A stretch of 64,000 nt of DNA from Paenibacillus_E qinlingensis (GCF_028746185.1 NZ_JAQIVH010000042.1:133767-197766); one strand, 5' to 3'. Counted from the stretch's first letter, positions 43,010 to 51,177 are shown. Notes: generated from the sequence alone by a model not told the origin. Numbers and translations are program-made.

Positions 43010-44203
43010 ATGGCACGAACAAAAAGTCACTATGCTGGCGTGTATGAACGAAATGATACGGATGGTAAATCGTATTACTTCATTATTTCAACGACTGATC
43101 CGAAGACAGGTAAAAGACGGCAAAAAAAATACGGCGGCTATAAGGATAAAGCAACGGCGTACAAAGACCTTACTGATTTAAAGGCTAAACTAAATAAGGG
43201 CAAGTACATCCATCCTACGAAAATAACGCTGAAAGAATGGCTCGACAAGTGGGTCGGTAAAAAAGAGTTGACGTTCAGAGAAGTAACGCTGGAATCTTAC
43301 AAAAATCGAATAAAACACATTGTAGAAGATTATGGAAATTTACAGCTTTACTCGATAACATCGGACATTTTCACCGATCTTCATGGAATGCTGCTGCAGA
43401 AGAAGAAAGTTATCTTCAATGGTAAGGAAAAAATCACTACCAATGAAGGTTTGTCTAGCAGAACCATTCACGATACCCTTAAGGTACTGAAAATGGCTTT
43501 GATTCAAGCTTACGAAGACGATTTGCTCCCGAAAAATATTACGAAATCGTACAAGCTCCCACCAGAGGGTTCTAAAGATCATAACGTCTTGAAACCGGAT
43601 GAGGTTCCCATTTTACTTGAAGTGGCTAAGAATGATCCAATGTACGCCGCCATATACATCGCAGTAACGACAGGTATGAGGGAGTCTGAAATACTGGGCT
43701 TAAAGTGGGATGCAGTCGATTTTGATAATGGTCATATCGAAGTCAAATCCACTTTAAATGGAGTAAACGGAGTTTACACTGTCAGTAATCGAACGAAAAC
43801 TCCCTCCAGCAAAAGAACAATCGAAATTGATGATGAGATCATTGATGTGTTAAAGAAACAATACCATCTAATTCAGAGCTACAAAGAAAATGCTCAGGAT
43901 ATGTATCAAAATAATAATTTGGTATGTCCAACAAGCAATGGCACACCAGTGAATCCAAGTAACTTAAGGCGAAGCTTTTATCGTATTTTAAAAAGAGCTG
44001 GCGTTACTCGTGTGACCTTTCATGAGTTGAGACATAGTCACTTAACACACTTGTTAATAGCAGGTGTTGATCCAAAAATTACCAGTTTTAGAGCAGGTCA
44101 CAGCTCCACAAGGGTTACCAGCGATATTTATCAGCACGTCCTTAAAGGCGTTCAAAGGGGCGCCCTCGTGAAATACAGAGAAATAATAAATCCCAAAAAT
44201 TAA
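43010..44203 (+). CDS. Tyrosine integrase of the island
   Basis: 397 residues. An AP2-like arm-binding N-domain (1-60: 'YYFIISTTDPKTGKRRQKKYGGYKDKATAYKDL'), core-binding domain (70-190) and catalytic domain with Arg224 (TGMRESEILGL), His338-x-x-Arg341 (HELRH), His364 (AGHSS) and Tyr374 (SDIYQHV). This is the Tn916/phage Int type that targets tRNA 3' ends. It lies about 200 bp from attR and reads toward it. GGAAGG precedes the ATG. Confidence 0.95.
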   Translation: MARTKSHYAGVYERNDTDGKSYYFIISTTDPKTGKRRQKKYGGYKDKATAYKDLTDLKAKLNKGKYIHPTKITLKEWLDKWVGKKELTFREVTLESYKNRIKHIVEDYGNLQLYSITSDIFTDLHGMLLQKKKVIFNGKEKITTNEGLSSRTIHDTLKVLKMALIQAYEDDLLPKNITKSYKLPPEGSKDHNVLKPDEVPILLEVAKNDPMYAAIYIAVTTGMRESEILGLKWDAVDFDNGHIEVKSTLNGVNGVYTVSNRTKTPSSKRTIEIDDEIIDVLKKQYHLIQSYKENAQDMYQNNNLVCPTSNGTPVNPSNLRRSFYRILKRAGVTRVTFHELRHSHLTHLLIAGVDPKITSFRAGHSSTRVTSDIYQHVLKGVQRGALVKYREIINPKN

Positions 44204-44211
44204 TTCTTTGA

Positions 44212-44240
44212 GGACAAGCTTTCCTGCTTGTTCTTTTTTT
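44212..44240 (+). terminator. Terminator of the integrase gene
   Basis: GGACAAGC / loop / GCTTGTTC followed by a run of T. Confidence 0.75.
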
Positions 44241-44296
44241 AGCCGCATTGTAATCGTTGGTTATTCTCTGAATTCGTAGGTTCAATTATTATCATA

Positions 44297-44314
44297 TGTT
44301 ACCGAATTGTTACC
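44297..44314 (+). promoter_or_regulatory. Candidate integrase arm-binding site, right end
   Basis: TGTTACCGAATTGTTACC, 17 of 18 identical to 24973-24990 and in the same orientation, about 95 bp inside the right repeat. Confidence 0.55.
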
Positions 44315-44368
44315 GCAAAATGAGTTTTCTTGGTGCAGGCAGTAATTCCGTATGTTATTAAATAACTA

Positions 44369-44393
44369 AAATCCCTTGCGTAGCAAGGGATTT
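44369..44393. terminator. Island-supplied terminator for tRNA-Ala
   Basis: AAATCCCTTGC / GTA / GCAAGGGATTT, perfect 11-bp stem, 18 bp beyond the tRNA 3' end on the minus strand. It replaces the native terminator left at 24771-24799. Confidence 0.7.
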
Positions 44394-44408
44394 CGGGATT
44401 TTATACTT

Positions 44409-44452
44409 TATGGAGCCTAGGGGGATCGAACCCCTGACCTCATCGCTGCCAG
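44409..44452 (-). repeat. attR: 44-bp repeat forming the 3' part of tRNA-Ala
   Basis: Identical to 24811-24854. The island's end supplies these bases and so rebuilds an intact tRNA gene after insertion. The strand crossover must lie within these 44 bp. Confidence 0.93.
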
Positions 44453-44483
44453 CGATGCGCTCTCCCAGCTGAGCTAAGGCCCC
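44411..44483 (-). tRNA. tRNA-Ala (anticodon GGC)
   Basis: 73 nt. The acceptor stem GGGGCCT pairs with AGGCTCC plus discriminator A. The D-arm contains AGCTCAGCTGGGAGAGC. The anticodon arm is CATCG-CTGGCAG-CGATG with GGC, and the T-arm is AGGGG-TTCGATC-CCCCT. CCA is not encoded. It is the integration target of the island, and its 3' 42 nt belong to the 44-bp repeat. Confidence 0.96.
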
Positions 44484-44514
44484 GTGTTGTCGCTTACAAA
44501 CGTCGACTTTTTGT

Positions 44515-44543
44515 ATTATACATGAATTCGTGATGACAGGCAA
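44515..44543 (-). promoter_or_regulatory. Promoter of tRNA-Ala
   Basis: On the minus strand TTGCCT (44538-44543), a 17-nt spacer and TATAAT (44515-44520), about 30 bp before the tRNA 5' end. Confidence 0.65.
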
Positions 44544-44693
44544 TACCTGAAATCTAGGATTTTTCTCGTAGTTGACTATCCGAGATGCTGTATGTCGATT
44601 CTGTTGCAAAGCGGGAACGAACGTTGTTTTCATGCGTATTTTCATGCTAACCTAGTAATATAAACTAGTTGAACGTTTGGGAGTGACGTAGAA

Positions 44694-44981
44694 GTGTCAA
44701 ACGCAGTATTGTATTGGATTTACTTGGGTATCGCTTTCGTTGTGCCGTTTGTGATTGGTGTCCTTATGATGCGAAAAACGAACCGTTTAGGATTCTCCTT
44801 TTGGATCACGACGGCGTTAAATATTGTGCTGACGGCTCTCGCAGCTTTGTGGTGGAAGTCCGTAACGACAGATCAGTTTCAGATGATGTTTGGCATGGCC
44901 TTTTATGGCGTATCCGCAGTGAATTTAATGGTTATAGAATTTTTTGCCTTATTTAGTATACGTAAAAAAATGAATCCATAA
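44694..44981 (+). CDS. Small three-helix membrane protein
   Basis: 95 residues from a GTG with GGGAG upstream. Three helices: about 5-24, 34-52 and 64-86, with a short basic tail (SIRKKMNP). No motif of a known transporter or enzyme. It precedes the VanZ-like gene by 17 bp and is probably co-transcribed with it. Function unknown. Confidence 0.7.
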   Translation: MSNAVLYWIYLGIAFVVPFVIGVLMMRKTNRLGFSFWITTALNIVLTALAALWWKSVTTDQFQMMFGMAFYGVSAVNLMVIEFFALFSIRKKMNP

Positions 44982-44998
44982 GAGTGAAAGGGGCCGTT

Positions 44999-45517
44999 AT
45001 GCCGAAGTTAACTCGATCGAAGACGGTATTCTACGTGTTCCTAGTGGCAGCCATTCTATGGATGGCTTTCATCTATATGAAGTCTGCCGAGCCATATCAG
45101 CAGCAGAGCTTGAAGCCATACTTGGAATCGAAATTTTCCACTGAAAAGTTGAAAGAACATATTCCTAAAGTGAAGTTTACCTATGATCAACAGGTGATTT
45201 CCTGGCAAGATCCCATTAATTTGATTGAATTTTTCATAAGAAAAGCAGGGCACGTTAGCGAATACGCTGTGCTTGCCCTGCTTTGGTCTATAGCTTTACT
45301 TGCAAAACCGGTCAGAATGAACATAGCTTTGATCAGCTCCTTCCTAATTTCATTGCTCTACGCAATGTCGGATGAATGGCATCAATCGTTCGTGAAGGAC
45401 CGAACGGGGCACGGCATCGATGTAGTCGTCGACGGAGTTGGTATTCTGTGTGCGCTCATTCTGATTGCAGTGGTGGTTTCGATACGTAATCGAATTAAAT
45501 CCAGAAGAATAAGCTAG
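44999..45517 (+). CDS. VanZ-like membrane protein
   Basis: 172 residues from the ATG at 44999 (AAAGGGG just upstream). Helix one at about 7-25, an extracytoplasmic loop, then 'FFIRKAGHVSEYAVLALLWSIAL' and 'AMSDEWHQSFVKDRTGHGIDVVVDGVGILCALIL'. The RKxxH..EY and SDExHQxF..R motifs define the VanZ family, linked to lipoglycopeptide resistance in some hosts but mostly of unknown role. A basic tail follows the last helix. Confidence 0.9.
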   Translation: MPKLTRSKTVFYVFLVAAILWMAFIYMKSAEPYQQQSLKPYLESKFSTEKLKEHIPKVKFTYDQQVISWQDPINLIEFFIRKAGHVSEYAVLALLWSIALLAKPVRMNIALISSFLISLLYAMSDEWHQSFVKDRTGHGIDVVVDGVGILCALILIAVVVSIRNRIKSRRIS

Positions 45518-45644
45518 TTAGAAGTACGTAGACTTTTCTTTTTTTAACGGATTGCCATTTCCAATGCTCGCGGGACTGGCTTTCCAAATCGTGCTGTTGC
45601 CACTCCATTAATTTCTCTGAAACATAGAGGTCTGTTGGTTGCAT
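45495..45644 (-). CDS. Possible 49-residue protein, convergent with vanZ-like gene
   Basis: ATG at 45644 with GGAAAGTGA upstream; product MQPTDLYVSEKLMEWQQHDL then a Trp/Gln/Lys-rich middle (SREHWKWQSVKKRK) and a short hydrophobic end (VYVLLTSLFFWI). It overlaps the end of the VanZ-like gene by 23 bp. The charged helical pattern looks protein-like, but no homologue is known to me. Confidence 0.4.
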   Translation of the reverse strand: MQPTDLYVSEKLMEWQQHDLESQSREHWKWQSVKKRKVYVLLTSLFFWI

Positions 45645-45758
45645 ATGAGGGTCACTTTCCTTTCTTTTCCTGATACGTTTAGTTTACGCTAGAATAAGGG
45701 GAACAAAAAGAGTATAATTCACTTCAATGATTTCCCCTTTTGAGAAAGGACGTTGAAG

Positions 45759-47576
45759 ATGCAGCTACTTACTCATTTTCTGGAGCTACGCGCGGGTTTT
45801 GAGCATGGTGTTGAAGATATACCGCAGCCCATTACATTAGAAGAATTAGCGGAAAGATTATATTGTTCGACTCGGAATGTAAAGATTTTATTGAAGAAGA
45901 TGAGTGATCAGAATTGGATTTCCTGGAAGCCTGGACGGGGGAGAGGGAACATTTCAGAGCTTACTTTTTTGGTCTCCTCGGAAGACATGATCTCGAAGCA
46001 AGCGATGGCGCTTGCGAATCGAGGCGATTATTTAGGCACAATTGAGCTGATACATCAACTAGGCAAGGGAGAAGCACTTCAGGACTCCTTTATCGAGTGG
46101 TTGTTCAGCTTTTTTGGCTACCGGACGGTTGAGCATGAGGAGCGGTTTAAGGATACATTGCGCGTACCTGTTTACAAATGGTTGGTGACGCTGGATCCTG
46201 CGCACACTTTTTTTGCATTTGATTTCCATCTAGTGAGTCAAATTTTCGATACGCTCATTCGTTATAATACGCAGACAAGGGTGATTGAGCCGCACTTGGC
46301 TCATTACTGGGAAATCAGCGAGGATGGTTTACATTACACTTTTTATTTGCGCAAAGGTGTGCTGTTCCATCATGGCAGAGAGATGACAGCGCATGATGTA
46401 AGTTACTCTTTGTCGCGATTAAAGAAGCTCGGCCAGTCTGCTACGCAAGGATGGATGACCGAAAGCATTGAGGCGATTACCGTGCTGAATCGAAGCTCCA
46501 TTGCGATTGAATTAAGCCAGCCGAATGTGCTGTTTCTTCAACAATTGGCACATACGTCTATGGCGATTGTCCCCGAGGAAATTTGCCGGGATAGTGAATC
46601 GATTTTTGGACGAATGCCCATTGGGACCGGGCCGTTCAGGCTGGAGAGAAACGATGATTACATTTGCAAGCTACGGGCGTTTGATAGTTATTTTGGCGTC
46701 AGGCCGCATATGGATCTCATTGAATTTTGGCTGCTGCCCTCGGATCTGCAGGAATCAACACCAAGCTGGGATACGATCCAGGTGTATCGTGGGCAGTCGA
46801 ATTCAAGTAAGCCAGTAGGCGCGATTGATAAAGATTCAGAATGGCATCAAATTGAGCAAACGATTATGGGGTGCAGTTTATTAACGTTTAATCGCAATAA
46901 GAGAGGGCCGCAGTGCCATCCTAACTTCCGCAAAGCGGTTGATTTGGTCATAGATCGTGAGCGTATGATTGGGGAACTCGGCGGTTTTCGGGAAGCACCA
47001 GCAAGCAGTTTTATTCCAACGATGGAGCCGCTAGTCAGGTCTAGGACGGATATTACGGAAGCCAAGCGCCTGCTAAATGAAATGGGCTACAACGGCGAGA
47101 CGTTACATATGTATGTCTATCGGAATAACAATGAGGATGCCATGTGGATTTGCCGGCAGTGTGCTCAGATTGGGATTCCCATCGAAATCACGATTCGAAG
47201 TGAGTCTGACATGACACAGATGGAAACCATTGACGAAGCCGATCTTATTTTTTATCACATTTGTATGGAAAGCAATTACGACCTTCATATCATCCAAACA
47301 TTGAAGCAAAGCAACAGTTATGTACGTGCACATTTGAACGTAGAGCGGCTGTTGTGGGTGGATTCGAAAATGGAGGGAATTCTGAGTAATCCTAGCTTGG
47401 ATGAGCGTATCGGTGGATTACATCAATTGATTGCGGAGCTTCAGGAGGAGAAATCGTTCCTTTTCGTACTTCATCGCTCGCAACAAACGACGTATCATGA
47501 TTCGATTAAAGGGGTAACGATCAACGATTTAGGCTGGATTGATTTCCGGGAAATTTGGTTTACACCAAGTGTTTGA
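45759..47576 (+). CDS. SgrR-like transcription factor with solute-binding domain
   Basis: 605 residues from the ATG at 45759 (AAAGGA 8 bases upstream). An N-terminal winged helix (about 20-75: 'ITLEELAERLYCSTRNVKILLKKMSDQNWISWKPGRGRGN') is followed by a periplasmic-binding-protein type 2 domain of the SBP_bac_5 kind ('FDTLIRYNTQTRVIEPHLAHYWEISEDGLHYTFYLRKGVLFHHGREMTAHDVSYSL'). No signal peptide, so cytosolic. In E. coli SgrR responds to sugar-phosphate stress; Paenibacillus versions usually sit by MFS exporters, but here no transporter is adjacent. Confidence 0.9.
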   Translation: MQLLTHFLELRAGFEHGVEDIPQPITLEELAERLYCSTRNVKILLKKMSDQNWISWKPGRGRGNISELTFLVSSEDMISKQAMALANRGDYLGTIELIHQLGKGEALQDSFIEWLFSFFGYRTVEHEERFKDTLRVPVYKWLVTLDPAHTFFAFDFHLVSQIFDTLIRYNTQTRVIEPHLAHYWEISEDGLHYTFYLRKGVLFHHGREMTAHDVSYSLSRLKKLGQSATQGWMTESIEAITVLNRSSIAIELSQPNVLFLQQLAHTSMAIVPEEICRDSESIFGRMPIGTGPFRLERNDDYICKLRAFDSYFGVRPHMDLIEFWLLPSDLQESTPSWDTIQVYRGQSNSSKPVGAIDKDSEWHQIEQTIMGCSLLTFNRNKRGPQCHPNFRKAVDLVIDRERMIGELGGFREAPASSFIPTMEPLVRSRTDITEAKRLLNEMGYNGETLHMYVYRNNNEDAMWICRQCAQIGIPIEITIRSESDMTQMETIDEADLIFYHICMESNYDLHIIQTLKQSNSYVRAHLNVERLLWVDSKMEGILSNPSLDERIGGLHQLIAELQEEKSFLFVLHRSQQTTYHDSIKGVTINDLGWIDFREIWFTPSV

Positions 47577-47581
47577 AAATG

Positions 47582-47606
47582 AAAAAAACGACCTTACGGT
47601 CGTCTA
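47582..47606 (-). terminator. Terminator, minus-strand small membrane gene
   Basis: ACGACC / TTAC / GGTCGT with a run of A on the plus strand, which reads as T on the minus strand. It also follows the SgrR-like gene. Confidence 0.7.
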
Positions 47607-47857
47607 GGAGCAGGCGGCTCAAAGCGGTATTCCATCGCTACCCAGCGTCCATTCGCAACGAAAAACCCGATGAAAGCGAATACGATTAGTCGAATAGGAA
47701 TCCAAGAGGAATTAACGGATTGGAAGCTTAAATATTCAAGTAAGGTCGTGAGGATCGCAGCTCCAATTCCCCAAGGTACGATTCCGAACATAATTAAATA
47801 TCTAGAGCGACCTAGTTTTTTTCTCTTAAGCCATGTAGCTTTATGCGAATCTTTCAT
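47594..47857 (-). CDS. Small two-helix membrane protein
   Basis: 87 residues, AGGGAGC before the ATG. A basic N-terminus (KATWLKRKKLGRSRY) precedes helix one (LIMFGIVPWGIGAAILTTLL) and helix two (RLIVFAFIGFFVANGRWVAM), then a Pro-rich end. Resembles small uncharacterised Bacillales membrane proteins. The terminator stem overlaps its last codons. Confidence 0.7.
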   Translation of the reverse strand: MKDSHKATWLKRKKLGRSRYLIMFGIVPWGIGAAILTTLLEYLSFQSVNSSWIPIRLIVFAFIGFFVANGRWVAMEYRFEPPAPRRP

Positions 47858-48014
47858 GTCAAAGCTCCCTTTTTCTTTCTAGTATAGCATTGCTGGCGAA
47901 AAATCTCGAATGGTAGAAGCATCACACTTTGAAAAAGATGTTTTTCTTAGGAGAGGGCTGAACAAAATCAGCATAATATGGTAGTATAAGGAAGTTGAAA
48001 AGGGGGAGTACACC

Positions 48015-48680
48015 ATGCTAATCAAAATACTATTATTTGGATTACTCTGGCGGATCGTTGGTAATCCGTTTCTGGCTTTACTCATTTTACTCGTCATTCT
48101 GTATGTGTTGGATAGAAAATACGTTGGCATCCTGCCGAATATTTGGAGACCATTTCAGTTAAATCGAAGAGCATCACGTCTACGAATTGATCTCCATGCG
48201 AACCCGCACAATACGTCAGCGAAACTGGACTTGGCGCGCATACTTATTGAACGCAAAAAATATCAAGAAGCACTGCCTTACTTGGAACAAACACTACCAA
48301 TCATGCAGGAATCTGCCGACGTTCATTATGAAATTGGACTGTGTCTTCTGAAACTTGGCCGAATAGACGAGGGTGAAACCTTTATGCTGAGGGCGATTAA
48401 ACTCAATCCTCGTGTAAAATATGGCGAAGCCTACCTGCGCCTGGGCGAGGCTCTGGCCCCCCTTGCGCCGAAGCGTGCGGCGCAGTTTATTGAACAGTTC
48501 CGCGACCTGCACTCTTCGTCGGTCGAGGCTTACTACCGACTAGGCCAGCTGTATCAGCAGCTTGGCCGGCAAGAAGATGCCAAGCGCGCGTACCGCGAAG
48601 CGCTGGACATTTACCGCGGCTTGCCTCGCTACAGCCGCAGACAGCAGCGGCGCTGGGCCTGGCTGGCGCGCATGAAATAG
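48015..48680 (+). CDS. Membrane-anchored TPR protein
   Basis: 221 residues. Two N-terminal helices (about 2-32) anchor it. Residues 60-210 hold tetratricopeptide repeats, for example 'NTSAKLDLARILIERKKYQEALPYLEQTL', 'SADVHYEIGLCLLKLGRIDEGETFMLRAIKLNP' and 'VEAYYRLGQLYQQLGRQEDAKRAYREALDIY'. Such proteins scaffold envelope complexes. AAGGGGGAG precedes the ATG. GC rises sharply toward the 3' end of the gene. A strong hairpin follows. Confidence 0.88.
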   Translation: MLIKILLFGLLWRIVGNPFLALLILLVILYVLDRKYVGILPNIWRPFQLNRRASRLRIDLHANPHNTSAKLDLARILIERKKYQEALPYLEQTLPIMQESADVHYEIGLCLLKLGRIDEGETFMLRAIKLNPRVKYGEAYLRLGEALAPLAPKRAAQFIEQFRDLHSSSVEAYYRLGQLYQQLGRQEDAKRAYREALDIYRGLPRYSRRQQRRWAWLARMK

Positions 48681-48712
48681 AAAGGTTCCGCTCATCTGCG
48701 AGCGGAACCTTT
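48680..48712. terminator. Bidirectional terminator
   Basis: AAAGGTTCCGCT / catctgcg / AGCGGAACCTTT, shared by the convergent TPR and acyltransferase genes. Confidence 0.85.
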
Positions 48713-49756
48713 TTGGACTGCGCGAGCGTAGCCGCGCGTGAGCAGCAAAGCGCCTAGCAGCCCGATAAGAACGGCTGCTGCGGTGTGCACATCATAGAGC
48801 CAAAGGCGCTCCAGCGCTGGCTCTGGCGTAACGCGATCCCACAGGGTGAGAATCGCGGGATGCACGAGATAGATGCCGAAGGAGGCTGCGCCTAAGGCAG
48901 ATAAGAAAGCGCTGAAGCGTGAGCTGCGCGCCAGTTGGTTGCGTGCCCACGGCACACAGACGAGTGGGATGGTCAGGCAGTAAGCGAGCAGCGCCAGCTC
49001 GAACCAAGTATTTTCGATCATAGCGAGACCATGTTGCTGAAGTAGGAGCATGCCTACATAAGCGCCACCTGCCACATAGACGGAGCTCCATATCCATCTT
49101 TTGCAACGAATCGCCCATGTCACTATCGTTGGATAATAGATGCCCATGAAGGCACCGAAGCAGAACGTAGCCGTATAGCTTAAGCACAACGTAGCATATT
49201 CGGGCAGCGGGATTACCCAATGATGAAAGGTATAGGAAACCGCTTGAATGCCGATACCTAGAGGAATCAGGCAGCGACGGAGCCACGCGTAACGTTTGAT
49301 GGCAGCAATCATTAAAGGGAATAGCGCATAGAACTGAACAATAATGACAATGTAATAGAGATGATAGCTGGCATTGCCCGACAAGAGTAATTTAAATAGA
49401 TGAAAGGCATCGATCTGTATCGAACCATGAAACATGACTTGATTATAAAAATAATAGAATATGGACCAGATGATATAGGGAATTAATATCTTTTGCAGTC
49501 TTTTTGTCCAAAAAACACGCGCCATCTTGGGCTCCCAACGGTCATAATACGAATAGAACAAGACGAGACCGCTAATCCAGATGAACAAAGGAACGGTAAA
49601 CAAGCTAGCTTTGTTGAGGATGAAAAAGAAAGCCTGGGAGCCTGTCCCAACAGGTAGTTGAGTGGCGCCAGACGTACCATGAATGAGTACAACGGCAAAG
49701 ATAGCAAGCGCGCGTACGATGTCGATTTCTGACAGTTTGGGTTTAGATAATATCAT
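48692..49756 (-). CDS. Acyltransferase-3 family membrane protein (WecH/OafA type)
   Basis: 354 residues with about ten helices. It begins 'LSEIDIVRALAIFAVVLIHGTSG', the hallmark of acyltransferase 3 proteins with the conserved Arg and the catalytic-type His. 'FFFILNKASLFTVPLFIWISGLVLFYSYY' is the second conserved segment. These enzymes acetylate or succinylate surface sugars or lipids. A free-standing gene with a good ribosome site (AAAGGAG). Confidence 0.92.
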   Translation of the reverse strand: MILSKPKLSEIDIVRALAIFAVVLIHGTSGATQLPVGTGSQAFFFILNKASLFTVPLFIWISGLVLFYSYYDRWEPKMARVFWTKRLQKILIPYIIWSIFYYFYNQVMFHGSIQIDAFHLFKLLLSGNASYHLYYIVIIVQFYALFPLMIAAIKRYAWLRRCLIPLGIGIQAVSYTFHHWVIPLPEYATLCLSYTATFCFGAFMGIYYPTIVTWAIRCKRWIWSSVYVAGGAYVGMLLLQQHGLAMIENTWFELALLAYCLTIPLVCVPWARNQLARSSRFSAFLSALGAASFGIYLVHPAILTLWDRVTPEPALERLWLYDVHTAAAVLIGLLGALLLTRGYARAVQKGSARR

Positions 49757-49911
49757 GTAAATTCTCCTTTTTTCTCTCGTTTCACTTTAACATGATCGCT
49801 ATAGGAGGACAATGCTTTTAGGAATGAAAACCCGCGTGGCTTGACGCTCTCACCTGCCCGAGATAAACTGTTGATAGCATGTAAAGAGATCAATCAAGAG
49901 GGTGAATGAAC

Positions 49912-50019
49912 GTGAGTTATGAATATTTGATGCAGGCGGTTTTGCTCATATTTTTGGTTATTATCACTTTTTTTGCGATGTTGGCATGGACGAAATGGCG
50001 AAAAAGAGGACGGAGATAG
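49912..50019 (+). CDS. 35-residue single-helix membrane peptide
   Basis: GTG start with GAGGGTG 7-8 bases upstream. The product starts SYEYLMQ, has one helix (AVLLIFLVIITFFAMLAW) and ends in a very basic tail (TKWRKRGRR). It ends 3 bp before the DUF86 gene, so the two are almost surely co-transcribed. Confidence 0.6.
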   Translation: MSYEYLMQAVLLIFLVIITFFAMLAWTKWRKRGRR

Positions 50020-50022
50020 ACC

Positions 50023-50454
50023 ATGTATTTTATTAATCATGAACAAATTGATGGGCGCATTCAGTTTTTGTCTGTACTTGCGGAGGCAAGTCAGCAGTTA
50101 GAAGCACAATGGGCGCAAGGGAAGCAAGATCTGACTTGGCAGCTTTCGCAAGAACGAGTACTTCATTTGGCGATAGAAACCGTGACGGATGTTGGGAGCT
50201 TGCTCATTGATGCTTTTATTTTAAGAGATGCAAGCAGTTATGAAGACATATTGGAAATTGTACATGGGGAAGGGGCTTATTCAGAGTCCTTAACGGAGAC
50301 GTTGCTGCAGTTAGTGAAGCTTCGGAAACCACTTGTACAGGATTATGTAGATTGGCCGCGACAAGACTTACATCCATTAATACCTAAACTCCCAGCGGCA
50401 TTTGAGGAATTCGCGGCATCGGTTCGTGCATTTATTAAGAGTGAATTGGCATAA
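50023..50454 (+). CDS. HepT/DUF86-family (HEPN) protein, YutE-like
   Basis: 143 residues. 'MYFINHEQIDGRIQFLSVLAEASQQL' and 'HLAIETVTDVGSLLIDAFILRDASSYEDILEIV' are typical of DUF86. The HEPN catalytic motif, usually RxxxxH with a following Tyr, here reads RKPLVQDY: the His is Gln. There is no MntA partner gene. It is therefore probably a housekeeping, non-RNase version as in Bacillus yutE. It follows the 35-residue peptide by 3 bp. Confidence 0.85.
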   Translation: MYFINHEQIDGRIQFLSVLAEASQQLEAQWAQGKQDLTWQLSQERVLHLAIETVTDVGSLLIDAFILRDASSYEDILEIVHGEGAYSESLTETLLQLVKLRKPLVQDYVDWPRQDLHPLIPKLPAAFEEFAASVRAFIKSELA

Positions 50455-50537
50455 CATACATAAGTGTTTCATAATTTACTTATTGCCAGTGATGCTGTAA
50501 AATGAGACTTAAACGAGTTCCGAGGGCAGGTGAGAGC

Positions 50538-51170
50538 ATGAATCAAACACTAGAAACATCGACGCGTAAAGTGATTCTTTCTATGCTCAAAACGCAAGGG
50601 CCGTTAAGTGTACAAGATATGGCGAAACAACTTGGGATCACTGAGATGGCTGTTAGACGACATATTCATTCGATGGAGAAGGATGATTTGCTCGAGGCTA
50701 AGCTCGTAAGGCAAGCTATGGGACGTCCTACAAGTGTGTATACATTAGCGCCACAAGCGGACGAATTATTTCCCAAGAAATACTCACAGTTAACGTTGGA
50801 TTTATTAGACGAGTTATTAGAAGACGAAGGTCAAGATAAAATCGAACGGCTCTTTGAAGGCAGACAGGGGAAGCTCGAAGCTCGCTATCAGTCAAGGATG
50901 CAAGCCAAAAGCTTAGAGGATCGCGTGGCTGAATTAGCGCACATTCAGAATGAGAATGGCTATATGGTTGATTGGTCCGCACAAGGTGATGATGCTTATA
51001 TCTTCAATGAGCACAACTGTCCCATTGCGAAGGTGGCCAATACGTTTCAGCAGGCATGTCAGTGTGAACTATCGCTGTTCCGTAATTTGCTGGATGCCGA
51101 AGTAGAACGTACAGAGTGTCTCGCCAAAGGTGCTAACAAATGTGTGTATATCATACGTCAAAATAAATAG
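50538..51170 (+). CDS. SufR/DeoR-type HTH regulator with C-terminal Cys cluster
   Basis: 210 residues from the ATG at 50538 (AGGTGAG upstream). A winged helix at 5-75 ('KVILSMLKTQGPLSVQDMAKQLGITEMAVRRHIHSMEKDDLLE...MGRPTSVYTL'). The C-terminal domain contains C161, C174, C176, C194 and C202 in 'HNCPIAKVANTFQQACQCELSLF...ECLAKGANKC'. The C-x12-C start is like the Fe-S-binding SufR of cyanobacteria, though later spacings differ. It may sense Fe-S status or redox. Targets unknown; no suf operon is near. Confidence 0.85.
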   Translation: MNQTLETSTRKVILSMLKTQGPLSVQDMAKQLGITEMAVRRHIHSMEKDDLLEAKLVRQAMGRPTSVYTLAPQADELFPKKYSQLTLDLLDELLEDEGQDKIERLFEGRQGKLEARYQSRMQAKSLEDRVAELAHIQNENGYMVDWSAQGDDAYIFNEHNCPIAKVANTFQQACQCELSLFRNLLDAEVERTECLAKGANKCVYIIRQNK

Positions 51171-51177
51171 TTTTGAA

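Larger units (their letters stand above)
24811..44452. mobile_element. Integrated genomic island with defence cargo (about 19.6 kb)
   Basis: Flanked by 44-bp perfect direct repeats of a tRNA-Ala(GGC) 3' end, with integrase and excisionase genes next to the right end. Contents, right to left: integrase, DUF6075-like gene, excisionase, AT-rich origin candidate, replication operon (RHH, winged-helix initiator, DnaC, DnaB), second tyrosine recombinase, RadC-like gene, an unknown gene, type I restriction-modification, abortive-infection kinase and HEPN protein. The base composition looks lower in GC than the flanks by eye. There are no relaxase, type IV secretion, capsid or terminase genes, so it is probably mobilised by other means or is a satellite-type element. 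Confidence 0.9.
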
